64,000 nucleotides of DNA, from assembly GCF_003596405.1 (NCBI RefSeq), contig NZ_QYUR01000002.1, forward strand, positions 2,496,501 to 2,560,500, read 5' to 3'. Below are positions 18,904 to 27,703 of the stretch, piece by piece. A program made the position numbers and the translations under genes. A model generated the notes under the pieces. That model searched no databases. It was not told where the DNA came from and worked only from the letters and a program-made list of their open reading frames with translations. This DNA comes from Pseudomonas cavernicola. Lineage in GTDB: Bacteria > Pseudomonadota > Gammaproteobacteria > Pseudomonadales > Pseudomonadaceae. Position 1 is the first letter of the stretch. Each line of letters opens with the position of its first letter.

Positions 18904-20205
18904 ATGAAGAATGAGTGTGGTTGGATTCCGCTGGCCGGGAACTCGCCCCGTCGTGAGTGTCTGAGCGGTACGGAAAAGGTCGACTGGCTGGTGATAGGTG
19001 CCGGTATCACCGGGCTTTCCGCTGCTCATGCGCTTGCTGACATGCATCCTCAGGCACGGATCGTGATCGTTGACCGGCAGCGGGCGGCGCGGGGGGCCTC
19101 GGCGCGCAATTCCGGATTCGTGGTGGCCCACGAACATCCTGGAGTCGATGAACTGGTCGGTAGCCGGGACTTCGCCGGTTACGAAGTGGATACTTCGATC
19201 TCGCGTGCCGCCAATGAGGAAGTACGAAAGCGTATTGCCCGTCAGGGCATCGAGTGCGAGTTCAGGGACTCCGGCTATTTCTTCGCGGTCAGCGATCCGC
19301 ACAAGCTGACGCATGTCGACGCTCGACTGGAAACGCTACGGGCCGTCGGCGCATCTGCGGAGTTCCTGGAAGGCGAACGCCTGGTGCAGAAGCTGGGAAC
19401 CCGGCATTACCGAGCGGCGATCTGGTGTGGTAACGGCAACGCCCTGCTGCAGCCGGCGAAATACGTGAAGGGCCTGCTGGATACGCTGCCAGACACTGTG
19501 ACCCTGTTCGAGGAGACCGATATCACTGGCCTGGAGCGTCTGGGCAGGGGGCGTCTGCGCGCCAATGGCCCTGGCGGCAGCATTGAGGCGAAGCAGGTAC
19601 TGGTCTGCCTGAATGCCTTTCTCCCCCGCGTGGGTGTACGGGACAGCGGGACCTTCCCGATGGAGCTTAGCGCCAGTCTCAGCCGGCAGTTGAGCGACGA
19701 GGAGTTCCGGAGCATCGGTGGTGTGGAATCTTGGGGCGTGCTGTCCACCCGTCCGCTCGGAGCCACCGTGCGGCTTACCCCGGATCGTCGCGTGCTGATC
19801 CGCAACACCGCCGAATACCGAACTCGGGATTTGTCCGGCAGTGAACTCTTGAGCCGCCGCAAACACCATCTGCTCGGTTTGCAGCGACGCTTCCCCTGGT
19901 TTGCCGAGCAGGACATCCAATACACCTGGACCGGGCACCTGAGCGCCTCGCGCTCCGGGCAGCCCTATTTCGCCAAGGTCGAAGAGGGATTGTTCGCCGT
20001 GGCCGGATGCAATGGTTCAGGCGTCGCACGCGGCACCCTCTGGGGGCGGCTGCTTGCCGAACTGGCATCGGGCGGCGACTCGCCAACCTTACGGTCGGTC
20101 ATGGACAGGGCCCAGCCTGGCTGGTTACCCCCACGTCCCTTGTTCGACATCGGCGCAATGCTGCGTATGCAAGTGGAGGCGGTTAGAGCAAGGACGGAAG
20201 TCTAG
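18904..20205 (+). CDS. FAD-dependent amine/amino-acid oxidase (DAO family, PuuB-like)
   Basis: A 433-residue FAD oxidoreductase of the DAO fold. The dinucleotide-binding motif is WLVIGAGITGLSAAHALAD near residue 30, followed by IVIVDRQRAARGASARNSGF, which fits the flavin-contacting segment of gamma-glutamylputrescine oxidase-type enzymes. The C-terminal FAD loop is AVAGCNGSGVARGTLWGRLL. These enzymes oxidise secondary or primary amines to imines. A PotF-like binding-protein gene follows after 55 bp, so an amine such as a polyamine or its glutamylated form is a likely substrate. No gamma-glutamylpolyamine synthetase gene is nearby. No signal peptide; cytoplasmic. Confidence 0.88.
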   Translation: MKNECGWIPLAGNSPRRECLSGTEKVDWLVIGAGITGLSAAHALADMHPQARIVIVDRQRAARGASARNSGFVVAHEHPGVDELVGSRDFAGYEVDTSISRAANEEVRKRIARQGIECEFRDSGYFFAVSDPHKLTHVDARLETLRAVGASAEFLEGERLVQKLGTRHYRAAIWCGNGNALLQPAKYVKGLLDTLPDTVTLFEETDITGLERLGRGRLRANGPGGSIEAKQVLVCLNAFLPRVGVRDSGTFPMELSASLSRQLSDEEFRSIGGVESWGVLSTRPLGATVRLTPDRRVLIRNTAEYRTRDLSGSELLSRRKHHLLGLQRRFPWFAEQDIQYTWTGHLSASRSGQPYFAKVEEGLFAVAGCNGSGVARGTLWGRLLAELASGGDSPTLRSVMDRAQPGWLPPRPLFDIGAMLRMQVEAVRARTEV

Positions 20206-20260
20206 AAAACTCGGCTATCACAACAAGAACGAAAGCTCTTCAACAAGAAGGTGACCGAAC

Positions 20261-21349
20261 ATGAACGTCAACAAGAACCTCCTGGTGGCAATGCTCACCA
20301 CGTTTTCGGCAACGACCTACGCAGCCGGAGACGTGATCATCTCCAACTGGAGCGGGTATATCGCCGACGATACCCTGAGCAATTTCACCAGGGACACTGG
20401 CATCAAGGCGACTTACGACATTCACGACAGCAACGAGGTTCTCGAGTCCAAGCTGATGACCGGCAATACCGGCTATGACGTGGTCAGTCCCTCGAACCAC
20501 TTTCTCTCCAAGCTGATCAAGGCGGGAGCAATTCAGAAGCTGGACAAGAGCCAGCTGCCTAATTGGAGCAACCTCGATCCGGTGCTGATGAAGGTGCTGG
20601 AGGTCAACGACCCGGGCAACCAGTATGGTTACCCCTACATGTGGGGTACCGTCGGCATTGGCTACAGCGTCGAGAAGATCAAGGCGATATTCGGCAGCAC
20701 CGAGATCACCCGCTCCTGGGGCATGTTGTTGGACGAGAACAACATCAAGAAGCTGAGCCAATGCGGTGTGGCGATGATCGACAACCCCACGCAGATCCTG
20801 CCGATTACCCTCAACTACCTGGGACTGCCCCACCATAGCCACGACCCAGCGGATTACCTCAAGGCCGAGCAGGCGCTGATGAAGATCAGGCCGTCCATCC
20901 AGTATTTTCAATCATCCAAGTACGTCGCTGACCTGGCTAACGGCGATATCTGCGCCGTCATCGGCTTCAACGGCGACATTCTGCAGGCGGCACGCAGCGC
21001 CAAGGAGGCGAAAAACGGGGTAGAAATTGCCTATTCGATCCCCGAGGAAGGCTCCACCCTGTGGTTCGACATGGTGGTCATGCCGAAGAACGCGCCGCAC
21101 GAAAAGAACGGCTATGCCTACATGAATTACCTGCTCGATCCAAAAGTCATCGCCGATATCAGCAACTCTATCAATTACGCCAACCCCAACACGGCAGCCG
21201 ATGTCTATGTCCACCCGTCCCTGAGGGCTGAACCGGCGGTTTATCCGCCGACAAAGGTGATGGACAAGCTATTCACCGTAGAGGAGCTGCCATTCAAAAT
21301 CGTGCGTCTGAGCACCCGCCTGTGGACCAAGCTGAAAACCGGTACCTAG
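20261..21349 (+). CDS. PotF-like periplasmic binding protein (paralogue 2)
   Basis: A 362-residue PotF/SpuD-family protein with a short signal peptide ending near TYAAGD. GAAGGTGA stands upstream of the ATG. It keeps the fold motifs (YDIHDSNEVLESKLMTGNTG, YPYMWGTVGIGYS, RLSTRLWTKLKTG). The ligand-pocket positions remembered from PotF are changed: NWSDY is NWSGY, the pocket tryptophan before GD is phenylalanine (IGFNGDI), and the acidic residue of PxEE/PTEV is glutamine (NPTQI). It has therefore lost two negative charges and probably binds something other than free putrescine or spermidine. It is probably co-transcribed with the FAD oxidase; no ABC permease genes are adjacent. Confidence 0.92.
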   Translation: MNVNKNLLVAMLTTFSATTYAAGDVIISNWSGYIADDTLSNFTRDTGIKATYDIHDSNEVLESKLMTGNTGYDVVSPSNHFLSKLIKAGAIQKLDKSQLPNWSNLDPVLMKVLEVNDPGNQYGYPYMWGTVGIGYSVEKIKAIFGSTEITRSWGMLLDENNIKKLSQCGVAMIDNPTQILPITLNYLGLPHHSHDPADYLKAEQALMKIRPSIQYFQSSKYVADLANGDICAVIGFNGDILQAARSAKEAKNGVEIAYSIPEEGSTLWFDMVVMPKNAPHEKNGYAYMNYLLDPKVIADISNSINYANPNTAADVYVHPSLRAEPAVYPPTKVMDKLFTVEELPFKIVRLSTRLWTKLKTGT

Positions 21350-21370
21350 ACGCTTTCGAGTGTCCGCGTT

Positions 21371-21402
21371 TGGCCGATCCCTGCCTGTCACGCGACTCAC
21401 AG
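21371..21402. repeat. 32-bp dispersed sequence (TGGCCGATC...GACTCACAG), copy 1
   Basis: It matches 53009-53040 at 29 of 32 bases by eye. A shorter related piece (CTTTTGGCCGATCTGA) occurs near 52024. It lies just after the PotF-like gene; I see no coding role. Confidence 0.6.
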
Positions 21403-21502
21403 CGGCGTAGGGCGTTCATGCCGCTTGCGGCTTGTCCGCCGCAGAAGCTGGACAGAACTTCGTTATGCCCCCCCCGACCCGGCTCCTCAAACCCCGCACA
21501 GC

Positions 21503-21528
21503 AAAAGGCCGCCCGCCGGCGGCCTCGA
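21503..21528 (-). terminator. Intrinsic terminator of cysK
   Basis: On the minus strand the hairpin GGCCGCC/GGCGGCC is followed by TTTTGC. It lies 15-40 bp after the cysK stop codon. Confidence 0.8.
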
Positions 21529-21543
21529 GCAAAGGAGCCGGCC

Positions 21544-22518
21544 TTACTGCACCAACTCCTGCTCGCTGAACATATCGCTGAACAGCATGCTGCTCAGGTA
21601 GCGTTCGCCGGAGTCGGGCAGGATCACCACGATGGTTTTGCTTTGCATTTCCGGGCGCTCGGCCAGGCGCACCGCTGCCGCCATCGCCGCGCCGCAGGAG
21701 ATACCACTGAGGATGCCTTCTTCGCGCATCAGCCGTAGCGCCATGGCCTTGGCCTCATCATCGCTGACCAGCTCGACCCGATCGACCATCGACAGGTCGA
21801 GGTTCTTCGGCACGAAACCGGCGCCAATACCCTGGATCTTATGCGGGCTCGGTTTGATTTCTTCACCCGCCAGCGCCTGGGTGATGACCGGAGAGCCGAG
21901 CGGCTCCACCGCCACCGAAACAATCGGCTTGCCACAGGTGTTTTTGATATAGCGCGACACGCCGGTAATAGTGCCGCCGGTGCCGACGCCAGATATCAGC
22001 ACATCAATCGCGCCGTCGGTGTCGTGCCAGATTTCCGGGCCGGTGGTCTTCTCGTGGATCGCCGGGTTGGCCGGGTTGTCGAACTGCTGCGGCAGGAAGT
22101 ACTTACTGGTGTCCGAGGCGGCAATTTCCGTGGCCTTGTCGATGGAGCCTTTCATACCTTTAGCGGGATCGGTCAACACCAGCTCGGCGCCGAGGGCTTT
22201 CAACACCTTGCGCCGCTCCAGGCTCATGGACGCCGGCATGGTCAGCAGCAGCTGGTAACCACGGGTAGCCGCGACGAAGGCCAGACCAATCCCGGTATTG
22301 CCGGAGGTTGGCTCGACAATAGTCATGCCCTTTTTGAGCACCCCACGTTCTTCGGCGTCCCAGACCATGCTGGCGCCAATCCGGCATTTAACCGAATAAG
22401 CCGGGTTACGCCCCTCGATCTTGGCCAGGATAGTCACGCCCTTCGGGCCTAGACGGTTGATCAACACCAACGGCGTGTTACCGATCGACTGGGCGTTGTC
22501 TGCGTAGATACGGCTCAT
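21544..22518 (-). CDS. cysK: Cysteine synthase A (O-acetylserine sulfhydrylase)
   Basis: A 324-residue PLP enzyme that makes cysteine from O-acetylserine and sulfide in the cytoplasm. [14 protein letters not shown] near residue 38 contains the PLP-binding lysine; [15 protein letters not shown] near residue 69 is the substrate-binding asparagine loop; [16 protein letters not shown] is the phosphate-binding loop; [15 protein letters not shown] lies near the C-terminus. Length is normal. It is a single-gene unit with a good terminator. Assignment to CysK rather than CysM rests on the SVKCRIG and C-terminal motifs. Confidence 0.96.
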   Translation of the reverse strand: MSRIYADNAQSIGNTPLVLINRLGPKGVTILAKIEGRNPAYSVKCRIGASMVWDAEERGVLKKGMTIVEPTSGNTGIGLAFVAATRGYQLLLTMPASMSLERRKVLKALGAELVLTDPAKGMKGSIDKATEIAASDTSKYFLPQQFDNPANPAIHEKTTGPEIWHDTDGAIDVLISGVGTGGTITGVSRYIKNTCGKPIVSVAVEPLGSPVITQALAGEEIKPSPHKIQGIGAGFVPKNLDLSMVDRVELVSDDEAKAMALRLMREEGILSGISCGAAMAAAVRLAERPEMQSKTIVVILPDSGERYLSSMLFSDMFSEQELVQ

Positions 22519-22893
22519 GCGGTGTCCTTCTGCGTGTGCTGCCGGAAAAACTTCAAGCCTAAAACTACGCTGGGTGGGCGTCCAGTTCGCTCACCGAGAA
22601 GCAGTGACCTTTCTCACGCCTGGACTCTGCCACGCGCTATCCGGCCGTGCCTACACGAGCAGGAAGCCTCAACTGGCCACACCGATGAGCAGCACCCATC
22701 ACGGTGACAGCAGAGCGCTGACTCGCCATTCAGTGACTGAATGGCCCGTCTGCGTTCACAGTCGCGCCTCCCGCGCGTTATAGTCGGTTTTTTCGGCAGT
22801 GTTCGAACAGGTCGCGCGTGCGCTTGTTTTGAACCGCACCACTACTGAACCGCCGGCTTCTCTGCCCAGGCGTTACCGTTCGAGGATTTTCCG
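22519..22893. other. 375-base intergenic region between cysK and the MoxR gene
   Basis: The region contains the divergent promoters of cysK and the AAA ATPase gene. I see no gene, no strong hairpin and no repeat shared with the rest of the window. A ribosome-binding site for the ATG at 22894 is not obvious (GAGGATTTTCCG lies upstream). Confidence 0.5.
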
Positions 22894-23739
22894 ATGAAGT
22901 TCGAAGGCACCCAGTCTTACGTCGCCACCGACGATCTCAAGCTTGCAGTCAACGCCTCCATCACCCTGGAGCGCCCGCTGCTGGTCAAGGGTGAGCCCGG
23001 TACCGGCAAGACCATGCTCGCCGAGCAGTTGGCGGAATCCTTCGGCGCCAAGCTGATCACCTGGCACATCAAATCCACCACCAAGGCGCACCAGGGCCTC
23101 TACGAGTACGATGCGGTCAGCCGCCTGCGTGACTCGCAGCTAGATTCCGACAAGGTTCACGACGTTCGCAACTACATCAAGAAGGGCAAGCTCTGGGAGG
23201 CTTTCGAGAGCGATGAGCGGGTGATTCTGCTGATCGATGAAATCGACAAGGCCGACATCGAGTTCCCCAACGACCTGCTGCAAGAACTCGACAAGATGGA
23301 GTTCTACGTTTACGAGACCAACGAGACGATCAAAGCGAAGAAGCGCCCGATCATCATCATCACCTCGAACAACGAAAAAGAGCTGCCGGATGCCTTCCTG
23401 CGTCGCTGCTTCTTCCACTACATCGCCTTCCCGGACCGCGTCACGCTGCAGAAGATCGTCGATGTGCATTACCCGGACATCAAGAAAGATCTGGTCAGCG
23501 AAGCCCTCGACGTGTTCTTCGATGTGCGCAAGGTGCCGGGCCTGAAGAAGAAGCCCTCCACGTCCGAGCTGGTCGATTGGCTGAAGCTGCTGATGGCCGA
23601 CAACATCGGCGAAGCGGTACTGCGCGAACGCGATCCGACCAAGGCCATCCCGCCGCTGGCTGGTGCTCTGGTGAAGAACGAGCAGGACGTGCAGCTGCTT
23701 GAGCGTCTGGCCTTCATGAGCCGCCGCGCCAGCCGTTGA
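22894..23739 (+). CDS. MoxR-type AAA+ ATPase
   Basis: A 281-residue AAA+ protein. Walker A is KGEPGTGKTMLAEQLA near residue 40, Walker B is VILLIDEIDKAD near residue 112, sensor-1 asparagines lie in IIITSNNEKELPDAFLRR, and the arginine finger is in FLRRCFF. MoxR ATPases act as chaperones that assemble or activate metalloenzymes or complexes together with a von Willebrand factor A protein. The gene for such a partner follows at 23881, separated by a 141-bp gap that contains CCCTCTCCC-type inverted repeats. The client is unknown; no dehydrogenase or oxidase gene lies next to the pair. Confidence 0.93.
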   Translation: MKFEGTQSYVATDDLKLAVNASITLERPLLVKGEPGTGKTMLAEQLAESFGAKLITWHIKSTTKAHQGLYEYDAVSRLRDSQLDSDKVHDVRNYIKKGKLWEAFESDERVILLIDEIDKADIEFPNDLLQELDKMEFYVYETNETIKAKKRPIIIITSNNEKELPDAFLRRCFFHYIAFPDRVTLQKIVDVHYPDIKKDLVSEALDVFFDVRKVPGLKKKPSTSELVDWLKLLMADNIGEAVLRERDPTKAIPPLAGALVKNEQDVQLLERLAFMSRRASR

Positions 23740-23747
23740 AGCCTTTA

Positions 23748-23855
23748 GTCTCCCCTCTCCCGCTTGCGGGAGAGGGGCCGGGGGAGAGGGAGGGGAGCAG
23801 CACCGAAGTTGCCTGATTCACCCTCTCCCTAGCCCTCTCCCTCAAGGGAGAGGGG
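23748..23855. repeat. CTCTCCC/GGGAGAG inverted-repeat cluster
   Basis: Two hairpins built from CCCCTCTCCCGCTTGCGGGA and CCCTCTCCCTCAAGGGAGAG type arms fill the gap between the ATPase and vWA genes. Such CTCTCCC palindromes are widespread intergenic repeats in proteobacteria. They could act as partial terminator or processing sites within the operon. Confidence 0.75.
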
Positions 23856-23880
23856 ATGAATTCGCAAGTGAGGTGCAGCC

Positions 23881-25059
23881 ATGCTGCTCAACCTGTTCAA
23901 TGAAATGCGCGCCGCCAAAGTACCGGTTTCGGTACGCGAGCTGCTCGACCTGATCAACGCGCTGAAACACAACGTCGTGTTCGCCGATATGGACGAGTTC
24001 TACTTTCTCGCCCGCACCATCCTGGTCAAGGACGAGCGGCATTTCGATAAGTTCGACCGAGCTTTCGGCGCCTACTTCAAAGGCCTGGAAAACCTCAATC
24101 AGCACATCGAAGCACTCATCCCCGATGAATGGCTGCGCAAAGAGTTCGAGCGCATGCTGACCGATGAGGAACGGGCGAATATCCAGTCCCTCGGTGGCCT
24201 GGACAAGCTGATCGAAGAGTTCAAAAAGCGCCTCGAAGAGCAAAAGGAACGCCACGAAGGCGGCAGCAAGTGGATCGGCACCGGCGGCACCAGCCCGTTC
24301 GGTTCCGGCGGCTTCAACCCGGAAGGTATTCGCGTCGGCGATGCCGGCAAGCGCCAGGGCAAGGCGGTCAAGGTCTGGGATCAGCGCGAGTACAAAAACC
24401 TCGACGATCAGGTCGAACTCGGCACGCGCAACATCAAGGTCGCCCTGCGCCGCCTGCGCAAGTTCGCCCGCCAGGGTGCGCAGGACGAACTGGATCTGGA
24501 TGGCACCATCGACTTCACCGCCCGCGATGGCGGCCTGTTGAACATCCAGATGCGCCCGGAACGACGCAACAACGTGAAGCTGCTGATTCTGTTCGACATC
24601 GGCGGCTCGATGGACGCCCACGTCAAGGTCTGCGAGGAGCTGTTCTCGGCCTGCAAGACCGAGTTCAAGCACTTGGAGTACTTCTACTTCCACAACTTCG
24701 TCTACGAGTCGGTGTGGAAGAACAACCTGCGGCGCACCTCCGAGCGCTTCTCCACCCAGGATCTGCTGCACAAATACGGCGCCGATTACAAAGTGGTGTT
24801 CGTCGGCGATGCGGCCATGGCGCCTTACGAAATCACCCAGGCCGGCGGCAGCGTCGAGCACTGGAACGAGGAGCCGGGTTACGTCTGGATGCAGCGTTTC
24901 CGGGAGAAGTACAAGAAGCTCATCTGGATCAACCCCTACCCCAAGGACACCTGGAGCTACACCGCCTCGACCAACATCGTTCGCGATCTATTGGAAGACC
25001 AGATGTACCCGCTCAGCTTGCGTGGGCTGGAAGACGGGATGAAGTTTCTTTCCAAATGA
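23881..25059 (+). CDS. vWA domain protein, CoxE-like
   Basis: A 392-residue protein with a helical N-terminal region (FNEMRAAKVPVSVRELLDLI) and a glycine-rich linker around residue 140 (GTGGTSPFGSGGFNPEG). A von Willebrand factor A domain carries a metal-ion site in LLILFDIGGSMDAHVK near residue 240, where DIGGS replaces the canonical DxSxS. The C-terminus (MYPLSLRGLEDGMKFLSK) is conserved in the family. It works with MoxR ATPases in the cytoplasm to mature a target complex. It is the second gene of a two-gene unit and ends 2 bp before a strong intrinsic terminator. Confidence 0.92.
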   Translation: MLLNLFNEMRAAKVPVSVRELLDLINALKHNVVFADMDEFYFLARTILVKDERHFDKFDRAFGAYFKGLENLNQHIEALIPDEWLRKEFERMLTDEERANIQSLGGLDKLIEEFKKRLEEQKERHEGGSKWIGTGGTSPFGSGGFNPEGIRVGDAGKRQGKAVKVWDQREYKNLDDQVELGTRNIKVALRRLRKFARQGAQDELDLDGTIDFTARDGGLLNIQMRPERRNNVKLLILFDIGGSMDAHVKVCEELFSACKTEFKHLEYFYFHNFVYESVWKNNLRRTSERFSTQDLLHKYGADYKVVFVGDAAMAPYEITQAGGSVEHWNEEPGYVWMQRFREKYKKLIWINPYPKDTWSYTASTNIVRDLLEDQMYPLSLRGLEDGMKFLSK

Positions 25060-25061
25060 CC

Positions 25062-25084
25062 AACGGGCCCCATGGGGCCCGTTT
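25062..25084 (+). terminator. Intrinsic terminator after the vWA gene
   Basis: Hairpin AACGGGCCC-CATG-GGGCCCGTT followed by TCGTTT. It begins two bases after the stop codon of the vWA gene. Confidence 0.85.
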
Positions 25085-25125
25085 CGTTTAACCCTGGATA
25101 TGCCTGTAAACCTGAATATGCCTGC

Positions 25126-25234
25126 CGTAGGCTGGGTTTCATGAGGTGCATCCATGCACCTCACCCTACGGGCAGCTAAAGCTGTGCAAAACGGCGTTCC
25201 TGCCGTTTTGTCACTGCGTTCTACCCAGCCTACG
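25126..25234. repeat. Inverted repeat ending CGTAGGCTGGGTT / ACCCAGCCTACG
   Basis: Outer arms CGTAGGCTGGGTTTC and CTACCCAGCCTACG enclose a second hairpin, CAAAACGGC-GTTCCT-GCCGTTTTG (about 25187-25210). The latter could terminate the convergent transcripts. The outer arms match the element at 34232-34396. Confidence 0.65.
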
Positions 25235-25253
25235 TCTTGCAATCATTTCCCGC

Positions 25254-25787
25254 TCAGCGCCAGTGCCGCTGCTCATGCTGGATGATCTTGTGCTTGCGCC
25301 CCACGCCCAAAGTCCAGCCGGCGCCCAGCAGCAGGCATTCCACCAGCCAGGCCAGCAGCAACGCGCAGGCAATCCCCCAGGCAATCACTTCCGGTGCCAG
25401 CAGCACTTGGTAGCGGTAGCCCTGGTAGGTTTCTTCCAGCAACTCGGGGTCGGCCGCAGAGGCCACATGCCACGCTTTGGCGTACCAAGGGCCTTGCATG
25501 GCTCGCCATTCGCCATCAAGCAAACGAGACCGGTCAAGCAGCAGGTTCAAGCTATCGGCATCGCTGTTGAAGACCGGATCATCGCTGGCCTGGTAATGCG
25601 CCACCAGCGCCTCCAGATCACCCTTGAAGAAGTTCTTGGCCGTCTCGCGAAAACCCTTCAGGCCCTGCTCCGACTCCTGCCAATGCGCCTCGATGCGCTG
25701 GCTATAGTCGTTGATAAATCCCGGCACTTGCACGCCCAGCAATAAGCCCAGGGCAAACAACACTAACCGCAGATAATGTCTAAACAT
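25254..25787 (-). CDS. DUF2937-family membrane protein
   Basis: A 177-residue protein with an N-terminal membrane helix (RLVLFALGLLLGVQVPGFI), a soluble middle part of about 110 residues (GLKGFRETAKNFFKGDLEAL, SLNLLLDRSRLLDGEWRAM) and a second strongly hydrophobic helix near residue 140 (VIAWGIACALLLAWLVECLL), then a basic tail. This layout corresponds to DUF2937, an uncharacterised family common in Pseudomonas. The middle domain would face the periplasm. It follows the class II amidotransferase gene by 9 bp and probably shares its transcript. Function unknown. Confidence 0.82.
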   Translation of the reverse strand: MFRHYLRLVLFALGLLLGVQVPGFINDYSQRIEAHWQESEQGLKGFRETAKNFFKGDLEALVAHYQASDDPVFNSDADSLNLLLDRSRLLDGEWRAMQGPWYAKAWHVASAADPELLEETYQGYRYQVLLAPEVIAWGIACALLLAWLVECLLLGAGWTLGVGRKHKIIQHEQRHWR

Positions 25788-25796
25788 CCCACCTCC

Positions 25797-26570
25797 TCAA
25801 CTTCGCCCCTGGGCCACGCATTCGCCGCGCCGCCACAGGCTCCATTCACCCGGCTGGTACAAGGTCCAGTTCTCGTTTTCGGTCAACGGTTCGGTGGCCA
25901 GCACCGTCACCACATCGTTTGGCGTGGTTTCCGCCTGAAAATCCACGATCACATCGACATCTTTCAAGCGCGCCGGGCCAAAAGGGGCACGGCGGGTAAT
26001 CTGCGCCAACTTGCTCGAACAGAAGGCGAACAACCAGTCGCCATCACTCAGCAAGCAGTTGAACACACCTTGGCTACGGTAGGTGGCGCAGGCACTGACC
26101 AACGCGGGCAAGAGCAACTCCACCGCGACTGGCGCCGGGAAAGCCGTTCGCACCTGGTTGAGCAGATCGCAAAAGGCCGCCTCGCTATCGGTATCACCGA
26201 CCGGCCGGTAGAAGCTCGGGGTCGGCTGAAAATCCGCCAGCTGGCCGTTATGGGCGAAGCACCAGTTGCGCCCCCACAGTTCACGAACGAACGGATGGGT
26301 GTTGGACAAGCAGACCTTGCCGACATTGGCCTGGCGGATATGGCCAATCACCACCTCGCTCTTGATCGGGTAGCGCTGCACCAGCTTGGCCACTTCCGAG
26401 TCCACGCTCGCCGCCGGATCCTGGAACAGTCGCAAACCACGACCTTCATAGAAGCCGATACCCCAACCATCGCGGTGCGGGCCGGTACCGCCGCCACGCT
26501 GCATCAGCCCGGTGAAGCTGAAGACGATATCGGTCGGCACATTGGCGCTCATGCCCAGTAATTCACACAT
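25797..26570 (-). CDS. Class II glutamine amidotransferase (YafJ-like)
   Basis: A 257-residue N-terminal-nucleophile amidotransferase. It starts MCELLGMSANVPTD, so Cys2 becomes the nucleophile after methionine removal. HRDGWGIGFYEGRGL, VIGHIRQANVGKVCLSNTHP and WCFAHNGQLADF supply the arginine, asparagine and glycine of the glutamine pocket. There is no attached synthetase domain, so the acceptor reaction of this YafJ-like protein is unknown. It lies 3 bp downstream of the HIT gene, and the DUF2937 gene follows; the three probably form one operon. Confidence 0.9.
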   Translation of the reverse strand: MCELLGMSANVPTDIVFSFTGLMQRGGGTGPHRDGWGIGFYEGRGLRLFQDPAASVDSEVAKLVQRYPIKSEVVIGHIRQANVGKVCLSNTHPFVRELWGRNWCFAHNGQLADFQPTPSFYRPVGDTDSEAAFCDLLNQVRTAFPAPVAVELLLPALVSACATYRSQGVFNCLLSDGDWLFAFCSSKLAQITRRAPFGPARLKDVDVIVDFQAETTPNDVVTVLATEPLTENENWTLYQPGEWSLWRRGECVAQGRS

Positions 26571-26573
26571 GAC

Positions 26574-27020
26574 TCAAGATTCTCGCTTCAAGGCGTTACG
26601 CAACATTCCAGCTTCCGCATCCAAGCGGGCCTGCAGCGCCTGGCGGCCCAACGGCAGAAAACGGGTCAGTACTCGCCATGCGCCGCCGGCTAGATCGCCC
26701 GAGCGGCGCGGAATCAAATGCAAATGCAGGTGCGGCACATGCTGGTTGGCCGCCGGGCCGTCATTGATCAGCAGATTAATCCCTTCGCTGCCATAGCCCG
26801 AGCCACGCAACGCACGCGTCACCCGCTCAGCCAAGGTCAGCAAATGCTCGCGGGCGGCAGCAGACAGATCGCTCAAATAAGGGGCGTGCTCGCGGCTGAC
26901 GATCAGCACATGGGCTGGGCGCAAGGGGTAGATATCGAGGATGACGAGAAAGTGCTCGTCCTCAAACAGCTGATGGGCCGGCAGTTGGCCGGCCGCGATG
27001 GCGCAGAACACGCAGTCCAT
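26574..27020 (-). CDS. HIT-family nucleotide hydrolase
   Basis: A 148-residue protein with the histidine triad HVPHLHLHLIPRR near residue 95, in the N-terminal branch starting CVFCAIAAGQLPAHQLFED. HIT proteins hydrolyse or transfer nucleotidyl groups from substrates such as AMP-lysine, AMP-NH2 or dinucleoside polyphosphates. All three catalytic-motif histidines are present. First gene of the HIT-amidotransferase-DUF2937 unit. Cytoplasmic; physiological substrate unknown. Confidence 0.92.
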   Translation of the reverse strand: MDCVFCAIAAGQLPAHQLFEDEHFLVILDIYPLRPAHVLIVSREHAPYLSDLSAAAREHLLTLAERVTRALRGSGYGSEGINLLINDGPAANQHVPHLHLHLIPRRSGDLAGGAWRVLTRFLPLGRQALQARLDAEAGMLRNALKRES

Positions 27021-27127
27021 GGGCTTTCCTTATCACAGGTGGCCCATGCTGAACGGCTCGGCGGGTAGGTGCAAGATCGAATATGGGACGAATTAACCGT
27101 GAAATGATTTATTCGCCGTCCGCAAGG

Positions 27128-27604
27128 TTAGAGCCGCGGCTCGATGCGAAAACGGCGGTCGCCACTCTGGTCCAAACGGGTATCCACATGCGCTGCGTGG
27201 TCGCGATCCAGCACCTCACGCAAGCTCGGCTCGTCCTCGGCGATCGGTGCCGCCTTGGTATTGCGTGCCTTCCACCAGCGCTCGATCGGCCAACGCACAC
27301 CAACGAACAGCAGGTAGAGCGCGAAGGCAAGCAAGCCATACATCGCCAGATCCGCCACCGCACGCCAGGCGTTGTTGCCCACCTTGAAGAGCAAGTCCAG
27401 GGCCGTGATGGCGATAGCCGGAGCGAACAGCTCCTTGGTCGGATCGATGATGGTCGGGCTCAGCAACAACACCGCAACCAGCAGCCGCAGCGGTTCACGT
27501 AGCCAGCGCCACATCCAGCCCGTCAGACGAAACCACACCAGCAAACAGCCAAGCGCTGCGATTCCGTATGCGGCCCAAGCGAGCAGATAGTCGTTCTCGG
27601 TCAT
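27128..27604 (-). CDS. Small inner-membrane protein of unknown function
   Basis: A 158-residue protein starting MTENDYLLAWAAYGIAALGC. Four hydrophobic stretches are visible (LLAWAAYGIAALGCLLVW, LRLLVAVLLLSPTII, APAIAITALDLLFKVG, ADLAMYGLLAFALYLLFVG), followed by a charged cytoplasmic tail of about 50 residues (EDEPSLREVLDRDHAAHVD). A longer frame reads further upstream, but this ATG is 99 bp from the divergent oligopeptidase start and leaves room for promoters. I recall such a gene beside oligopeptidase B in other pseudomonads; no function is known to me. Confidence 0.75.
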   Translation of the reverse strand: MTENDYLLAWAAYGIAALGCLLVWFRLTGWMWRWLREPLRLLVAVLLLSPTIIDPTKELFAPAIAITALDLLFKVGNNAWRAVADLAMYGLLAFALYLLFVGVRWPIERWWKARNTKAAPIAEDEPSLREVLDRDHAAHVDTRLDQSGDRRFRIEPRL

Positions 27605-27703
27605 TAGTGTTCGTGGCGGAGCTGACAAAGGGGCGCTTATGATAACGGCTTTTCGTCGGCCCGGCGCGCTCGCCGTCGACCGCATCCGCTCTGGAGTTTC
27701 AGC

